A DNA stretch of 64,000 nt, from NCBI RefSeq assembly GCF_032118995.1, contig NC_092665.1, positions 11,016,512 through 11,080,511 of the forward strand. Direction: 5' to 3'. Source of the DNA: Asterias amurensis (lineage: Eukaryota > Echinodermata > Asteroidea > Forcipulatida > Asteriidae). The position numbers were made by a program, and so were the translations under genes. Shown one piece after another: positions 15,301 through 23,251 of the stretch (positions are counted from its first letter, which is position 1; the number at the start of each line of letters is the position of its first letter). The notes under the pieces are model-generated. The model was not told the DNA's origin. It searched no databases and worked only from the letters and a program-made list of their open reading frames with translations.

Positions 15301-17825
15301 TTTCTATCCGTAACCGCGAATGCCTTTTTTTTCTTAACCGGATATCCGCATAGGGCGCGAATAGCTATTTATAATACAGATAGTTCTGTAATTACAACCA
15401 AGTAACCGGATATTCTTTAATATTCGAATATCCGTCAACTGACATGAATGTTTTGTCTGAATCCTAATGAAACTTCTATTAAGACAGCATAAAACAGCAT
15501 AAATTAAGTATTTAACTATGCTCACCTCCGTGAAGAGTTAAAACAATGACATTTCTGACGTAATTTGTTCAAAGATTACAAAAGTTTTCCTTCACGTAGA
15601 GTCATCCACGATCAAAAGAAAAAGCAAATTGCCATCTTTAAATTAGATCCGGTCAATTTTATGAATGAACCGAGTGACACTGTCTAAAACTAATATCAAT
15701 CCGCCCAGAAGATCTCATTCACAAACGAACAGCGCCCTCTAGCGACAAAAAAAAAAATATCCGGTTAATATCGGATAGTTGGCCAGCGGTATCCGAATAA
15801 CAAAATTTCACTATTCGCCCAGCACTAGTACATGTAGCTCCTCACAAGCTAGAGTATCGGGTCGGTACACACAAATTCGAGCCAATATGCACAATTAATG
15901 TGGGCCAATCAGCCAATTTGTTGTTTTTCTCTATTTTTTTGTTATTACTAATTTCACAAAATGTTGCAAGATAAAACCATAATAAGAGATGTTAAATTTG
16001 CATCGGGGATAAAGAATATTAATTTCGTTTTTTTTACCCATACATCGATGAGTGTTAGCACTGTATACTCAGTACTTTCCCGAATCCTGTGAAAAAATAT
16101 CACAGGCATGTTACTCGGTTGGGATTTTAACCCACGACCCTTGCATTTCTAGAGCAGTGTCTTACCAACTAGACTACCGAGGTTGCCCGGTGGCTAGAAC
16201 CATTTGTGATGCTCCAGATTGCACTTTAGGGAATTTAAAACCAAGATAAACATTTCGAAAACCTTTCAATTCATCATCCTTCAGCCAAACTTTACAAAGA
16301 ATTTCTGCAAAATGACCCATCGGTTTTCAAACAAATTGTAAGGAGTACCCTCCAAGTCCAGGAGAATGTTGTACCAACCTTCTGTCTCCTCTCGAGGTTT
16401 GGGTCTTCAATTTCATGCCATTTGTCTTCGTCGATGTCACAGAGCCATTCTTTCTCTCCCAAACCAATCAGGCAGTTCGGGTTTCCCTTGCAGTTGCGCC
16501 TGGAGTTATTTTAAGAAAAGAGAGGGAACAAATTACAGACGAAGTAACCATCATGACAGGCACAATTGGTCCCTAGAAAAGGGTTAGACAATTTTACTGA
16601 GTACAAGGGTTGGCCTACATGTGCACATGGAGTAGGATCTAATACACTTTTTGGGCTTTATTATTAAAAATTTATCTGATTTTTTTCAAAGGGCGAAATA
16701 AACAGGAAAACAGACTAAAGTTTGAAGAAGAATGCCTGTTATGAGCAGACAGAGAATGCAACCATTCCAAGACAAAGTTCTATGATTAAAAGAAAGCAGA
16801 CCATTTAAACTTTGCGAACCTAAACCAACAATGCATGTTGTAGTTATTATTAAAGACCTGCTTGAACGAAAATGTCAAGTCGTGAACTTTGCTGAATTCC
16901 ACTTAAAATGTTTTCGATGAATAAGGAAATCGATTCATATGATTATAAATAGGTTTCAATTGTGTAAAAAAACAATCATTTTGTATGCCCTTATCCAGAG
17001 CTTTTCTGCGAGATTTGCGAAAAGCCCCGTTACGTAATCACTCTCAAAACGTCATAAGTAGATAAAGCCGCTTTGTTGCAGCGTGGATGTATAACAAAGT
17101 AAACTCCCACAAATGACGTCAGCGGCATTGTCCTTTGTCGCCCGCTCTCAACGGCAGAAGTATTTTCAGTTTTTCAAAAAACCTTTAGGTAGGGGCCTGA
17201 TTTTTTAATCGATAATTACGAAAAGTTCAGAAGTGTACACAAATCAAAATAACATTAAAATGGTGAACAAGTGCATTAAGTAAAAATACCATTTCTGTTG
17301 AAAACATTCCGCTCAGGTAGGTGTTTAACTATGATTAAGGAACTGGTCCTTCTGTCTGCTCCCCTTGGTTTTCTCGGAGGGTAAACAAACAGTTTGGACT
17401 GCAAAGTTTTTTAGGTATAATTTTTCTATATTTTCGGTTTGCAGTAGTGTTTGTTCTTAACCATCCGCCCGGGTAATAGTTAATAAGCAGGACAGTCCTT
17501 TTCAGAACTGAGAAGTCTCCCGAACACCCGAACAATCTACTCCGCGGTAGTAGAATTAAGCAAGACAGTTCTCTAAGAACAAACTCTCTATCTGGCAAGT
17601 AGATACACACATGGTGTTATCGCAAACCAAAAATATATATTGATACCTCACCATGCAACGCCTCAAATCCTATATAAATTATTTTTCTCACCTGCAAATA
17701 TTTCGTTGGCAGGGATCAAGTCCGATGCGGTATGCAAGCTCTACATGTTCTCTAGTAACCGCTTCAGGTTGAACTGTCTCTGTCCACTGCCAGCTCAGTT
17801 TATCAAGCTGTTGTTTGGCTGGCAT
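381..17825 (-). CDS. USP48: Ubiquitin carboxyl-terminal hydrolase 48, first 17 coding exons (3' part outside window)
   Basis: A cysteine protease that removes ubiquitin from proteins. Exons in transcript order: 17692-17825, 16379-16499, 14748-14807, 14084-14174, 13744-13834, 12525-12582, 11018-11142, 10419-10527, 8913-9046, 8134-8216, 7250-7426, 6229-6324, 5199-5402, 3698-3858, 3139-3302, 1854-1960, 381-452. Every junction is GT-AG and phases agree, giving 662 codons plus one base. The start ([10 protein letters not shown]) was chosen because the match to animal USP48 begins there; an in-frame Met lies 17 codons upstream. Visible: Cys box [13 protein letters not shown] with Cys98; zinc-finger cysteines (RCNNCG, YLCDCC); His box AYSGHYVAH (His358); the KFND motif; then a DUSP-like region (about 460-555). 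Human USP48 is about 1,035 residues, so later DUSP domains and the C-terminal ubiquitin-like domain should lie left of the window. No frame breaks seen. Introns are full of repeats. Confidence 0.95.
926..1232 (+). repeat. tRNA-derived SINE, family S1
   Basis: It lies in USP48 intron 16. A B-box-like gggttcgaata follows a degenerate tRNA-like head (gctgtgcggtta). The body (ttgcttcgtccttcgg, attggcagcatattgcgcca) recurs at 4020-4262, 12190-12400 and 14270-14700, which identifies a dispersed family. No coding capacity. Confidence 0.75.
1400..1830. repeat. Dispersed repeat with the core tctgctgccacc
   Basis: Two inverted copies of a segment containing ggtggcagcagact and tctgctgccacct face each other, followed by a tract with cctgaacatctgacgtcac and tatccaatggaatcactgg. 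The same pieces recur at 32440-32890, 34740-35000, 41268-41310 and 63668-63710. Class unknown. Confidence 0.45.
2173..2373. mobile_element. Small inverted-repeat element, family E
   Basis: It starts gggcccaatttcatggctct and ends with the inverted form (agccgtgaaattgggccc). The inner part is also largely self-complementary. Related copies lie at 22195, 22693, 24445 and 27685. No transposase is encoded, so it is MITE-like. Confidence 0.7.
2675..2782. mobile_element. Small inverted-repeat element, family F
   Basis: The ends ggggtcggtttcacat and tttgtgaaatccacccc are inverted, with a core of tagtcc/gtcctaa/actcgtcc blocks. Other copies are at 21899, 40251, 40512, 60453, 62606 and 62915. Confidence 0.6.
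3352..3570 (-). repeat. tRNA-derived SINE, family S2
   Basis: On the minus strand the head reads like a tRNA: A box tagctcagttggtag, B box ggttcaaatcc, and a 7-bp acceptor-like stem (ggctaga/tctagtc). The anticodon arm has an 8-base loop and the D stem is poor, so this is a tRNA-derived element rather than a functional tRNA gene. A related copy lies at 12600-12845. Confidence 0.65.
4020..4262 (-). repeat. tRNA-derived SINE, family S1
   Basis: A minus-strand copy of the element at 926-1232, sharing gaaggacgaagc, gcattacacaatgcac and the B-box region ctcgaacccacactctg. It lies in USP48 intron 13, upstream of exon 14 in transcript terms reversed. Confidence 0.7.
4263..4818. other. Intronic stretch with short degenerate repeats
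   Basis: No gene is seen. The motif cttcaaccaatcagaa recurs every roughly 60-110 bases (about 4296, 4347, 4409, 4480, 4589), suggesting an old, degraded tandem repeat. Confidence 0.4.
4819..5190. repeat. Tandem repeat of about 124 bp, three copies, in a USP48 intron
   Basis: The segment catacggcaaactgtgtac recurs at about 4823, 4948 and 5072, with cttcttctgatagc and cccctgttaactt in each unit. The last unit stops just before the exon 13 donor (exon starts 5199). A minus-strand reading frame of 144 codons through it only reflects the unit being translatable. Confidence 0.85.
5733..6215 (+). pseudogene. LINE reverse-transcriptase C-terminal fragment
   Basis: Plus-strand translation gives [20 protein letters not shown], then [20 protein letters not shown], and later [11 protein letters not shown] followed by [15 protein letters not shown]. 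This is the typical tail of non-LTR retrotransposon ORF2 (thumb region and the RMRWAGH-like block). It contains in-frame stops (TAG near 5828, TAA at 6121), so it is a dead fragment. It lies in USP48 intron 12, antisense to the gene. Confidence 0.8.
6391..6752 (-). repeat. (AAT)n tract and tRNA-derived SINE
   Basis: An ataataa-type microsatellite at 6391-6432 forms the tail of a minus-strand SINE. Its head at 6670-6752 has ggattcgaacccacc (B box) and ccactcggccatgacac. A 3' A/T-rich microsatellite tail is usual for such elements. Confidence 0.65.
6828..7195. mobile_element. TTAA element, family A (worn copy)
   Basis: It begins ttaaaggcactggaaact and ends near acaattaccaaacacc, with the family's internal landmarks (attgtgagaaatggctt, cgacgaccaattgagctc). 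It lies between USP48 exons 12 and 11. Confidence 0.7.
7250..7426 (-). CDS. USP48: USP48 exon 11, histidine box
   Basis: A 177-base, phase 1-1 exon carrying the second half of the USP active site: [20 protein letters not shown] with the general-base His, and KFNDEEV. It is the most conserved block of the gene in this window and fixed the gene's identity. Confidence 0.95.
8330..8515 (+). repeat. tRNA-like SINE fragment
   Basis: The head ggtggtctagttggtata resembles an A box. The body gtcaatagctttgttcgggg and tatgatacaacctg matches the body of the S2 elements at 3352 and 12600. The B box is not clean. Confidence 0.5.
8643..8898. mobile_element. TTAA element, family A (internally deleted)
   Basis: Both ends are present: tttaaagacagtggacacta and tagtgtccactgcctttaa. 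About 255 bp instead of about 390 bp, with one half of the interior missing. It abuts the (TAA)n tract next to the USP48 exon 9 donor. Confidence 0.8.
9098..9470. mobile_element. TTAA element, family A
   Basis: It starts ttaagggcactggacacta and ends atagtgtcaagtgtcttt. The interior shares caatgtgagaaacggctcc and acaagggtgttttt with other copies. A short internal duplication (aaaacctagttttttag twice) is present near 9230-9255. Confidence 0.75.
9478..9835 (+). pseudogene. CR1/L2-like LINE fragment, disrupted
   Basis: Pieces in shifted frames read [44 protein letters not shown] and, further on, [15 protein letters not shown]. This is the order seen at the end of CR1/L2-type ORF2 proteins. Frame changes and a foreign piece near 9620-9665 show that it is dead. 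Confidence 0.75.
9842..10235. mobile_element. TTAA element, family B (full length, palindromic)
   Basis: Bounded by TTAA on both sides, with inverted ends aggaacacgttgccttgg and ccaaggcaacgtgttcct. The two halves are inverted copies meeting at gactcc/ggagtc near 10030. About 386 bp without the target duplicates, with no coding capacity. Confidence 0.9.
11163..11470. mobile_element. TTAA element, family A, right end missing
   Basis: It begins ttaaaggcactggacactat and runs through tgattttgagacctcaaa to ttcacaggtttgttatttt, where it joins the LINE fragment at 11471. The right inverted end is absent. Confidence 0.75.
11471..11800 (-). pseudogene. CR1/L2-like LINE ORF2 C-terminus
   Basis: Minus-strand translation reads [20 protein letters not shown], then [20 protein letters not shown] and [13 protein letters not shown]. 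The PPRQLRSS and SPRLWNSLP blocks are characteristic of the last 100 residues of CR1/L2-like ORF2 proteins. Truncated at the 5' side. Confidence 0.85.
12190..12400 (+). repeat. tRNA-derived SINE, family S1, 5' truncated
   Basis: It matches the 3' two thirds of the element at 926-1232 (gattggcagcatattgcgcc, agcatcttgtaaaccatta). It has lost the tRNA-like head. Confidence 0.7.
12600..12845 (-). repeat. tRNA-derived SINE, family S2
   Basis: Aligned along its length with 3352-3570: ggttgaacaaagaa, acctccggattaac, ccaccaactgagctatctag, gatcacacccaagt, gatacaacc. The A box is kept on the minus strand and the B-box region is damaged. Confidence 0.65.
13010..13580. mobile_element. Inverted-repeat element (family H) carrying a LINE 3' end
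   Basis: The outer ends gcctggtttacacttcctgg and atgaagtatgaaccgggctt are inverted, with gaatgcgaatgcgaa against ttcgcatg inside. Between about 13085 and 13482 lies a foreign plus-strand segment with a (TTTG)n run and the tail aataaacgtatattgaatga(atga)n. That tail is typical of the 3' end of CR1/L2-type LINEs, so a LINE inserted into the older element. Confidence 0.6.
14270..14700 (-). repeat. tRNA-derived SINE, family S1
   Basis: A minus-strand copy with ataataataacaattggctt as tail, gcaatatgctgccaatcaaa, gaaggacgaagcacc, a B-box-like gggactcgaaccaac, and the head ctaggccataacatgcca. It lies between USP48 exons 4 and 3. Confidence 0.7.
14748..14807 (-). CDS. USP48: USP48 exon 3, catalytic cysteine micro-exon
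   Basis: A 60-base, phase 0-0 exon encoding exactly 20 residues that carry the USP Cys box and nucleophile Cys98. The acceptor reads ...ctggtag and the donor ...CTACAG/gtaag on the minus strand. Skipping this exon would keep the frame but remove the active-site cysteine, giving a catalytically dead protein. Confidence 0.93.
15259..15821. mobile_element. Inverted-repeat element, family K
   Basis: The left end ctgggcgaattattcaaata and right end ttcactattcgcccag are inverted. The interior contains several copies of atatccggttaa and gaatatccg in both orientations. No other full copy was seen. It lies in USP48 intron 2. Confidence 0.6.
16020..16230 (-). repeat. tRNA-derived SINE, family S3
   Basis: On the minus strand the head carries ggtagtctagttggtaagac (A box) and a damaged B box (gggttaaaatcc). 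The body has actgtatactcagtactttc. Matching copies are at 42110-42330 and 46395-46680. Confidence 0.65.
16500..17691. other. USP48 intron 1, no gene seen
   Basis: A-T-rich intron sequence without a recognised repeat up to about 17300. At 17470-17625 the block cagttctctaagaacaaa, with actccgcggtagtagaa, is an inverted copy of material at 7500-7640, so a dispersed repeat with copies in introns 10 and 1. Confidence 0.5.
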
Positions 17826-17929
17826 CTTTGACCTGCCACCTGTAAAATGTGAAGTGTCATCGTGTATCACACACAAACAATATAAACTGTTGAGCTCGGC
17901 TTTGATTGTTTTTATTTGTATTGCATGTA

Positions 17930-18220
17930 TATATTCACAGCGCTCTAATTAGAGCCAGTTGAGAACCGAGAAGACAATGAAGAAAGTTTAAGTTTTAGAA
18001 GTGGGAGGAAAACCACAGAGGGAAAACCAACCTTGCAACCTATACATCCCAAATTGGGAGATTGCTTGCAGTACTGATCACGATCCAACGCAGTTAAGTA
18101 GGGACTGAAAACCCAATTCACATACTGTACATAAAGAGCCCCCTGGTGGGATTTGAACCGGTCCCAGAGGTGGAAGCGATGTAAGACACCACTTCACCAA
18201 CCTGACCGCCCTCGAGATGA
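17930..18220 (-). repeat. tRNA-derived SINE, family S4
   Basis: On the minus strand the head reads ctgggaccggttcaaatccc (B box) after gtcaggttggtgaagtggtg. The body contains tgggaggaaaaccaca on the plus strand. It lies just upstream of the USP48 start. No matching second copy was noticed here. Confidence 0.55.
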
Positions 18221-18423
18221 TGGATTGAGATGGAATCAGAGGAGTGGGGGGTGGGGTACTTATAGAAAGTGAGCCTTCTTTTCTAGGTTACATGGCAGCT
18301 AGAGATAGGAGTGGGGTGTAAGCTCAGTATAGTAAACCATGGAGGTATGAGAAACTATGCCATACCTCAGTCCGCACCTGCAAGATTGTCAAGCTCTAGT
18401 ACAAGTAGTAAAAGTAGGGGTTT

Positions 18424-18820
18424 GTTAAAGGCAGTGGGTACTATTGGTAATTACTCAAAATAATTATTAGCATAAAACCTTACTTGGTGACGAGTAATAG
18501 GGAGAGGTTGATGGTCTAAAACATTGTGTGAATCAGCACCCTCTGAAGTGCCATAGTTTTTGAGAAAAGAAGCAATTTTCCACGAATTTAATTTCGAGAC
18601 CTCAGATTTAGAACTTGAGGTCTCGAAATCAACCATCTAAACGCACACAACTTCGTGTGACAAGGGTGTTTTTTTCTTTCATTATTATCTCGTAAGTTCA
18701 ATGACCGATTGAGCTCAAATTTTCACAGGTTTGTTATTGTATGCATATGTTGAGATACACCAACTGTGAAGGCTCGTCTTTGACAATTACCAATACAAAT
18801 AGTGTCCACTGTCTTTAAAG
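18424..18820. mobile_element. TTAA element, family A (near full length)
   Basis: It starts ttaaaggcagtgggtactat and ends atagtgtccactgtctttaa. The centre is a perfect inverted repeat around gatttcgagacctcagattt / tgaggtctcgaaatca. Confidence 0.9.
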
Positions 18821-19847
18821 GCAAAAATAATGGTTCACACTTGACTACAGTCCCCTACACCAGGCATGCTAGCCGGAGTACAATCTTCAATACAATACAA
18901 AGACAAGTTTATTTATATCCTGCCACTGTTTTTTCAATTATTTAATTTTAATAAATTAGAAATGAAATAATATATATTTACTTAAAAGTTAAGTAGGCCT
19001 ACTCAAATGAGATAAAATTCCTTTTTTTGTAAAAATTGGTGAAAAAGTGGTGCCAGGATACAGAAACCTTTCCCAATAAAAAAAATATTTATCAACAAAA
19101 ACACAAGCACAGTACATGTATGTAGTAAGTAAAAATAGATTAAAAGGGGGGGGGAGGGGCCTATCAATCATTTTATGTTATAAATTATGTTTATTAATAA
19201 TAATTTGTATTGCCATTAAGTATTTAATTTTAGCTGCCGGCGTTGAGTTGTTTCAACTTCCAGATAAATCTGAACTGTGTTGTATCATTCATGGATTACA
19301 CCAAAGCTTACAGAAATAACACGGACGATTTGGGCTCACGAAGGTTGTTTTGATCGTGGAGTGGATTCGATCATTATATTATTAGTCTTACTTTTGCAGC
19401 CAACCCTTCTTGTAAACACTTCCATTCAAGTTCACGGCCTTGTTATTAATAATTTCACAGTAAAAGTGAACACAATCAATCTTGTCCGAAACATGAACTT
19501 GAAGGACAACAAAATGACGGACGACACCAAAGCAAAGACGGATGTATGCAGTTTACGAAATACATCTTCATCAAGTATATTCAGCAATAGTTACACTAAA
19601 AAAATCACTTACCCTTGGATTGATGCCAAACCAAAGAAACTTCAATTTTAATTTTACCACTTAATTATAATTTTTGGCTCCGGGATTCGATTCTGAAAGC
19701 AGTAGTCAGTTTTCCAGCACCATGTTGTATGTATTTCTTAAGTGCATCGTCTGGGTGCAATACGTCGGTACTCGCGGGCCAGTTTTACGGGGCGCCCTCT
19801 TGTGAAAACTTTTGCCAAAATAAATACAACTAGAGGGATGCCGCGTT
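18821..19847. other. Intergenic, no supported gene
   Basis: Mostly A-T-rich DNA. An open frame of 124 codons ends at 19651 but has no family resemblance, no splice context and low-complexity composition. It is not called. Confidence 0.5.
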
Positions 19848-20205
19848 TAAAGACAATGGACATCATTGGTATTGTCAACTCAAGACTAGTTTTTACATTG
19901 TTTGGTTTACCTTAACATAATAAAATAACAAACATGTGAAAATTTAAACTCAATCTGTTGTCGAAGTTGCGAGATAATAATGAAAGAAGAAAAAACACCC
20001 TTGTCACACGAAATGAGTTGTGTGCTTTCAGATGCTTGATTTCGAGACCTCAAATAATTCTGACATGTCTGAGGTCTCGACATCAAATTCATGGAAAATT
20101 ACTTCTTTCTTGAAAACTACATTACTTCAGAGGGAACTGTTTCTCACAATGTTTTATACTATCAACCTATCCCCATTACTCGTAATACCAAGTGAGATTT
20201 TATGC
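19848..20205. mobile_element. TTAA element, family A, one end missing
   Basis: It begins tttaaagacaatggacatca in the reverse orientation and carries the family interior (cacccttgtcacacgaaat, ttctcacaatgttttatact). The far inverted end is lost near 20205. Confidence 0.75.
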
Positions 20206-20979
20206 GACTTTTATGTTATGATGATTTATAATGTAAATAATGACGTTAAATAATAGGTTTTCGCTTTGGTGCCCGAGTCATATAGGCGCGCCTACGCAAA
20301 GTCCACTTCTGGATGTAAAATCCGAGGTGAGCACTATAGTTTGAGTGAAGAAACAGGAGGAAATTTGTGCAAGTAAAAACACTAGTTGGAACTGATGGGT
20401 GGGGGTGTTGATGTGTGACCTGAAGACGGTCACTGATTGAGCGGCGATGGCTTCTGCAGGAGTCCATGGTCTGACTTGTAGACGCACTCTTGTAAAAGCA
20501 AGAAGTTTTAGTTGACCATTCAGCAAACATGTTTATCTGGGGGTACACGTACAACACACTCAAAATGGAGAAAACAGAGCGTCGAGCGCTTGAAAAGTTC
20601 AGCGTCAAATGTGGTCATATTCTGGCCCGGGTGGTTGACTTTCAAATTGGTGTACTGTGGATGAAAGTGGGCCCTTAAAAAAACAATATTGTCTTATTTA
20701 CTGAAAGGTGTGTAGGAAAAAAAACCAAGATTTATAACTAGACAGTTGGTTGATTACACTGGTGTATGTGTTTTGAATTATTGGTGAATAACTCAACGGG
20801 CCCAGGGGCTGCCCATAATAAGTGGAGCAGAAGATTTAATTTCAAGGAAGAACCAATGAATAATTTCGCCGTACACTGTAAAAAGCTGTGAGACTTCTAA
20901 AAAATAGTGTTCGTGTATTCTTGTATTCTTGCATTTTGCACTGTACGTTATGTGAGTTTATTATTTAGTGGGGTCATTC
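20206..20979. other. Intergenic, nothing recognised
   Basis: Two overlapping minus-strand open frames (up to 120 codons) at 20246-20608 have no recognisable motif and share the same DNA, so neither is supported as a gene. Confidence 0.45.
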
Positions 20980-21310
20980 TTAAAGCCATTGGACACTTTC
21001 GGTAAACAGTATTGCCCAAAGGCTCACACTTCGTGTATCACAACTTATGTATAAAATAACAAACCTGTGAAAATTTAGGCTCAATAGGTCATCGGAGTCG
21101 GAAGAAAATAACGGGGAAACCCACCCTTGTTTCCGCACGTTTCGCCGTGTCATGACATGATTGTGTTTACTACAAATCCGTAATTCTCGTTGTCGAGAAT
21201 TTAATAATTGATACAATGTTTTCTCATTAAAGTAAAGCAATTCATGGAATAATATTTCAAGAGAAGTCTTTTACCTTTACCTTCTGTAAACCCTGTAAGT
21301 TATTTGTACA
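20980..21310. mobile_element. TTAA element, family C, right end worn
   Basis: It starts ttaaagccattggacacttt and contains ttcgccgtgtcatgacat and aattctcgttgtcgagaat (an inner palindrome). The right inverted end is not preserved. Compare 24970-25340 and 59402-59768. Confidence 0.75.
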
Positions 21311-21898
21311 TTTTGTGAACTTTTATTTTCTTTTTCTTTTCCGAAAGTGTGTAATGGCTTTAACCTTGTTACATACATCGATGTGTGGCGAGACCTCCTT
21401 GAGTAGGTCTATCACAAAACTAGATACAAAAAAAAATACATTTGTTTGAGGTGAATAAAAAAGGATAGACCTAAACTGTACGAAACTTGCATTTCGCTTA
21501 CGGCAGTTAAAATAACAATCGGTGATGATATTAATTTTGTCGGTGGAGTTGGGGTCTGTGTAAACTTTTAAACTGTGCACTTTCAGGTTGAAACAACTTT
21601 CAGTATGGTTGTTATCGTTTACCAAATATTAATCATCGGACTTTGTCTTCAATGTTTATCTCTTGCTCCGTCCTAGTCACAGCTGCCAATTTATCCACGG
21701 ATACCAGAACTTTCGAGGTCGGCAAACTATTACAGAAACTCTTCTTAAACACTCGAGTTTGCGATGACAACTTTCGCCAGACTGTATTCTCCACACTGCC
21801 CGTGTTACATCGCTCGAGTCTACATCATTGTCTGACTATAAGGTTTGTATTTCCCTGATTATTCTAAACAACCAGTTTCACAAAGTCGTTGCGGTACC
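21311..21898. other. Intergenic, nothing recognised
   Basis: Two divergent small open frames occur here (21323-21625 minus, 21643-21858 plus). Neither has recognisable domains or splice partners. Confidence 0.4.
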
Positions 21899-22025
21899 CG
21901 GGGTCGATTTCACAAGGAGTTGGGACTAGTCCTAGGAGATATACAAATGGCATGGAAAGTCCTAAGTGAGGACGAGTAACTGGTCCTAACTCGAGATAAG
22001 TCCAACTCTTTGTGAAATCCTCCCG
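21899..22025. mobile_element. Small inverted-repeat element, family F
   Basis: The ends ggggtcgatttcacaagg and ctttgtgaaatcctccc are inverted, with cores tgggactagtcctagg and cctaactcgagataag. Confidence 0.7.
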
Positions 22026-22194
22026 GCTGCTTTATAGACCTTTATCACGCTTTCACCATCTCAGTCATGTTTCTTGCTTCAAATAACAGTTATGAATGCT
22101 TAGATTCAAGATGGCCACACCGGGAGGAAGGTGTATAACACTCGAACTGCCTGTAGCCACCGCGCTATCCGGTTTTCTGGTGGTGGGCCCAATT

Positions 22195-22435
22195 TCATGG
22201 CTCTGCTTACCGCCGAATTCTGCGCTTGCGATCACGATACCCCGCTTACGTGCGAGCGCCGAATTTCTGCGCTAGCCCTGTAAGCCTAGAATGCCTAGTA
22301 ACGGGGAGTACGCACGCATAGAAGCCAAAATTCGCCGCTAACCGGTGAAAATACGCTTGCCGTAAGCACCGAATTCCCTGCTTCCGTAAGCGCCGATTCT
22401 GTGCTTACGGTAAGCAGAGCCATGAAATTGGGCCC
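22195..22435. mobile_element. Small inverted-repeat element, family E (best copy)
   Basis: The ends gggcccaatttcatggctct and agccatgaaattgggccc are near-perfect inverted repeats, continuing inward with gcttaccg/cggtaagc. About 241 bp. Confidence 0.85.
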
Positions 22436-22692
22436 TGCCGTATAGCAATGCAAATGTTTTGCCTGGTGGATTTGCCTGTAGAGTATCCACTGCTAAAATA
22501 CACATCGGTGTAAAAGTGAAGAAAAAAAACATATCTGTTTTCAAATGAGTTTGCAATTGCCGTCAGCCTCCACGCTGCCATGCCTTCATTCCGATGCCTG
22601 GGTCCGCTTGATGCTCCCCTCTGGGCGGGGAGAATGCAGAAGATTGGTGTGGGGCCGCGTCTGACATTCTTTGCGAATGTGACGTCCCAAGC

Positions 22693-22889
22693 AGGGCCAA
22701 CTTTATGGCTCTGAGCTTACCGTAAGCGAAGCCTTGCGCTTGCGGAAGGAGGGAGTTCTGTGCTTATACGTCAAGCGTATTTCACGGGTTAGCGGGGAAT
22801 TTTGACTTCTGCTTGACGTATTTAAGCGGAGAGTGGTGATCGTAAGCGCAGAATTCGGCGGTAAGCAGAGCCATGAATATGGGCCCAGC
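22693..22889. mobile_element. Small inverted-repeat element, family E
   Basis: A second copy within 260 bp of the previous one: gggccaactttatggctctg at the left, cagagccatgaatatgggcc at the right, with internal cgtcaagcgtatttcacgg and cttgacgtatttaag. Confidence 0.75.
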
Positions 22890-23251
22890 TCAGCAACTGG
22901 GCCTTTTCCTATAACTCGGGCTTTGAGTATTTGGCTATAGTTTTATAGAGCAGTATACACTATTTTGTGCACGGTGTAACCCGGAGCCGAAACCCCAAAC
23001 CACGTTTTGGTAAAATCCCTAGATAAACTCTTCATGCCCTATATTCGGATCTCGTATTCATTTCAAGGCCAATGAAACTTCACAGAATACTCATCTACGA
23101 ATATTCTATCTTAAGTTTTTATACACGACAAAAACGGTGTATTTTCTTCACTCTTTAAAATGATCTTAAATAAAGTAAAATTTTTAGATTTGTGTCTTCT
23201 TTTCCAGTTAGAAACATCATCTTCAAGCTTCCTCCACCATCACACTCAGTC

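Noticed and set aside
19277..19651. Plus-strand frame of 124 codons
   Set aside because: No recognisable domain, no splice or promoter context, and biased composition; length is not unusual for this much intergenic DNA.
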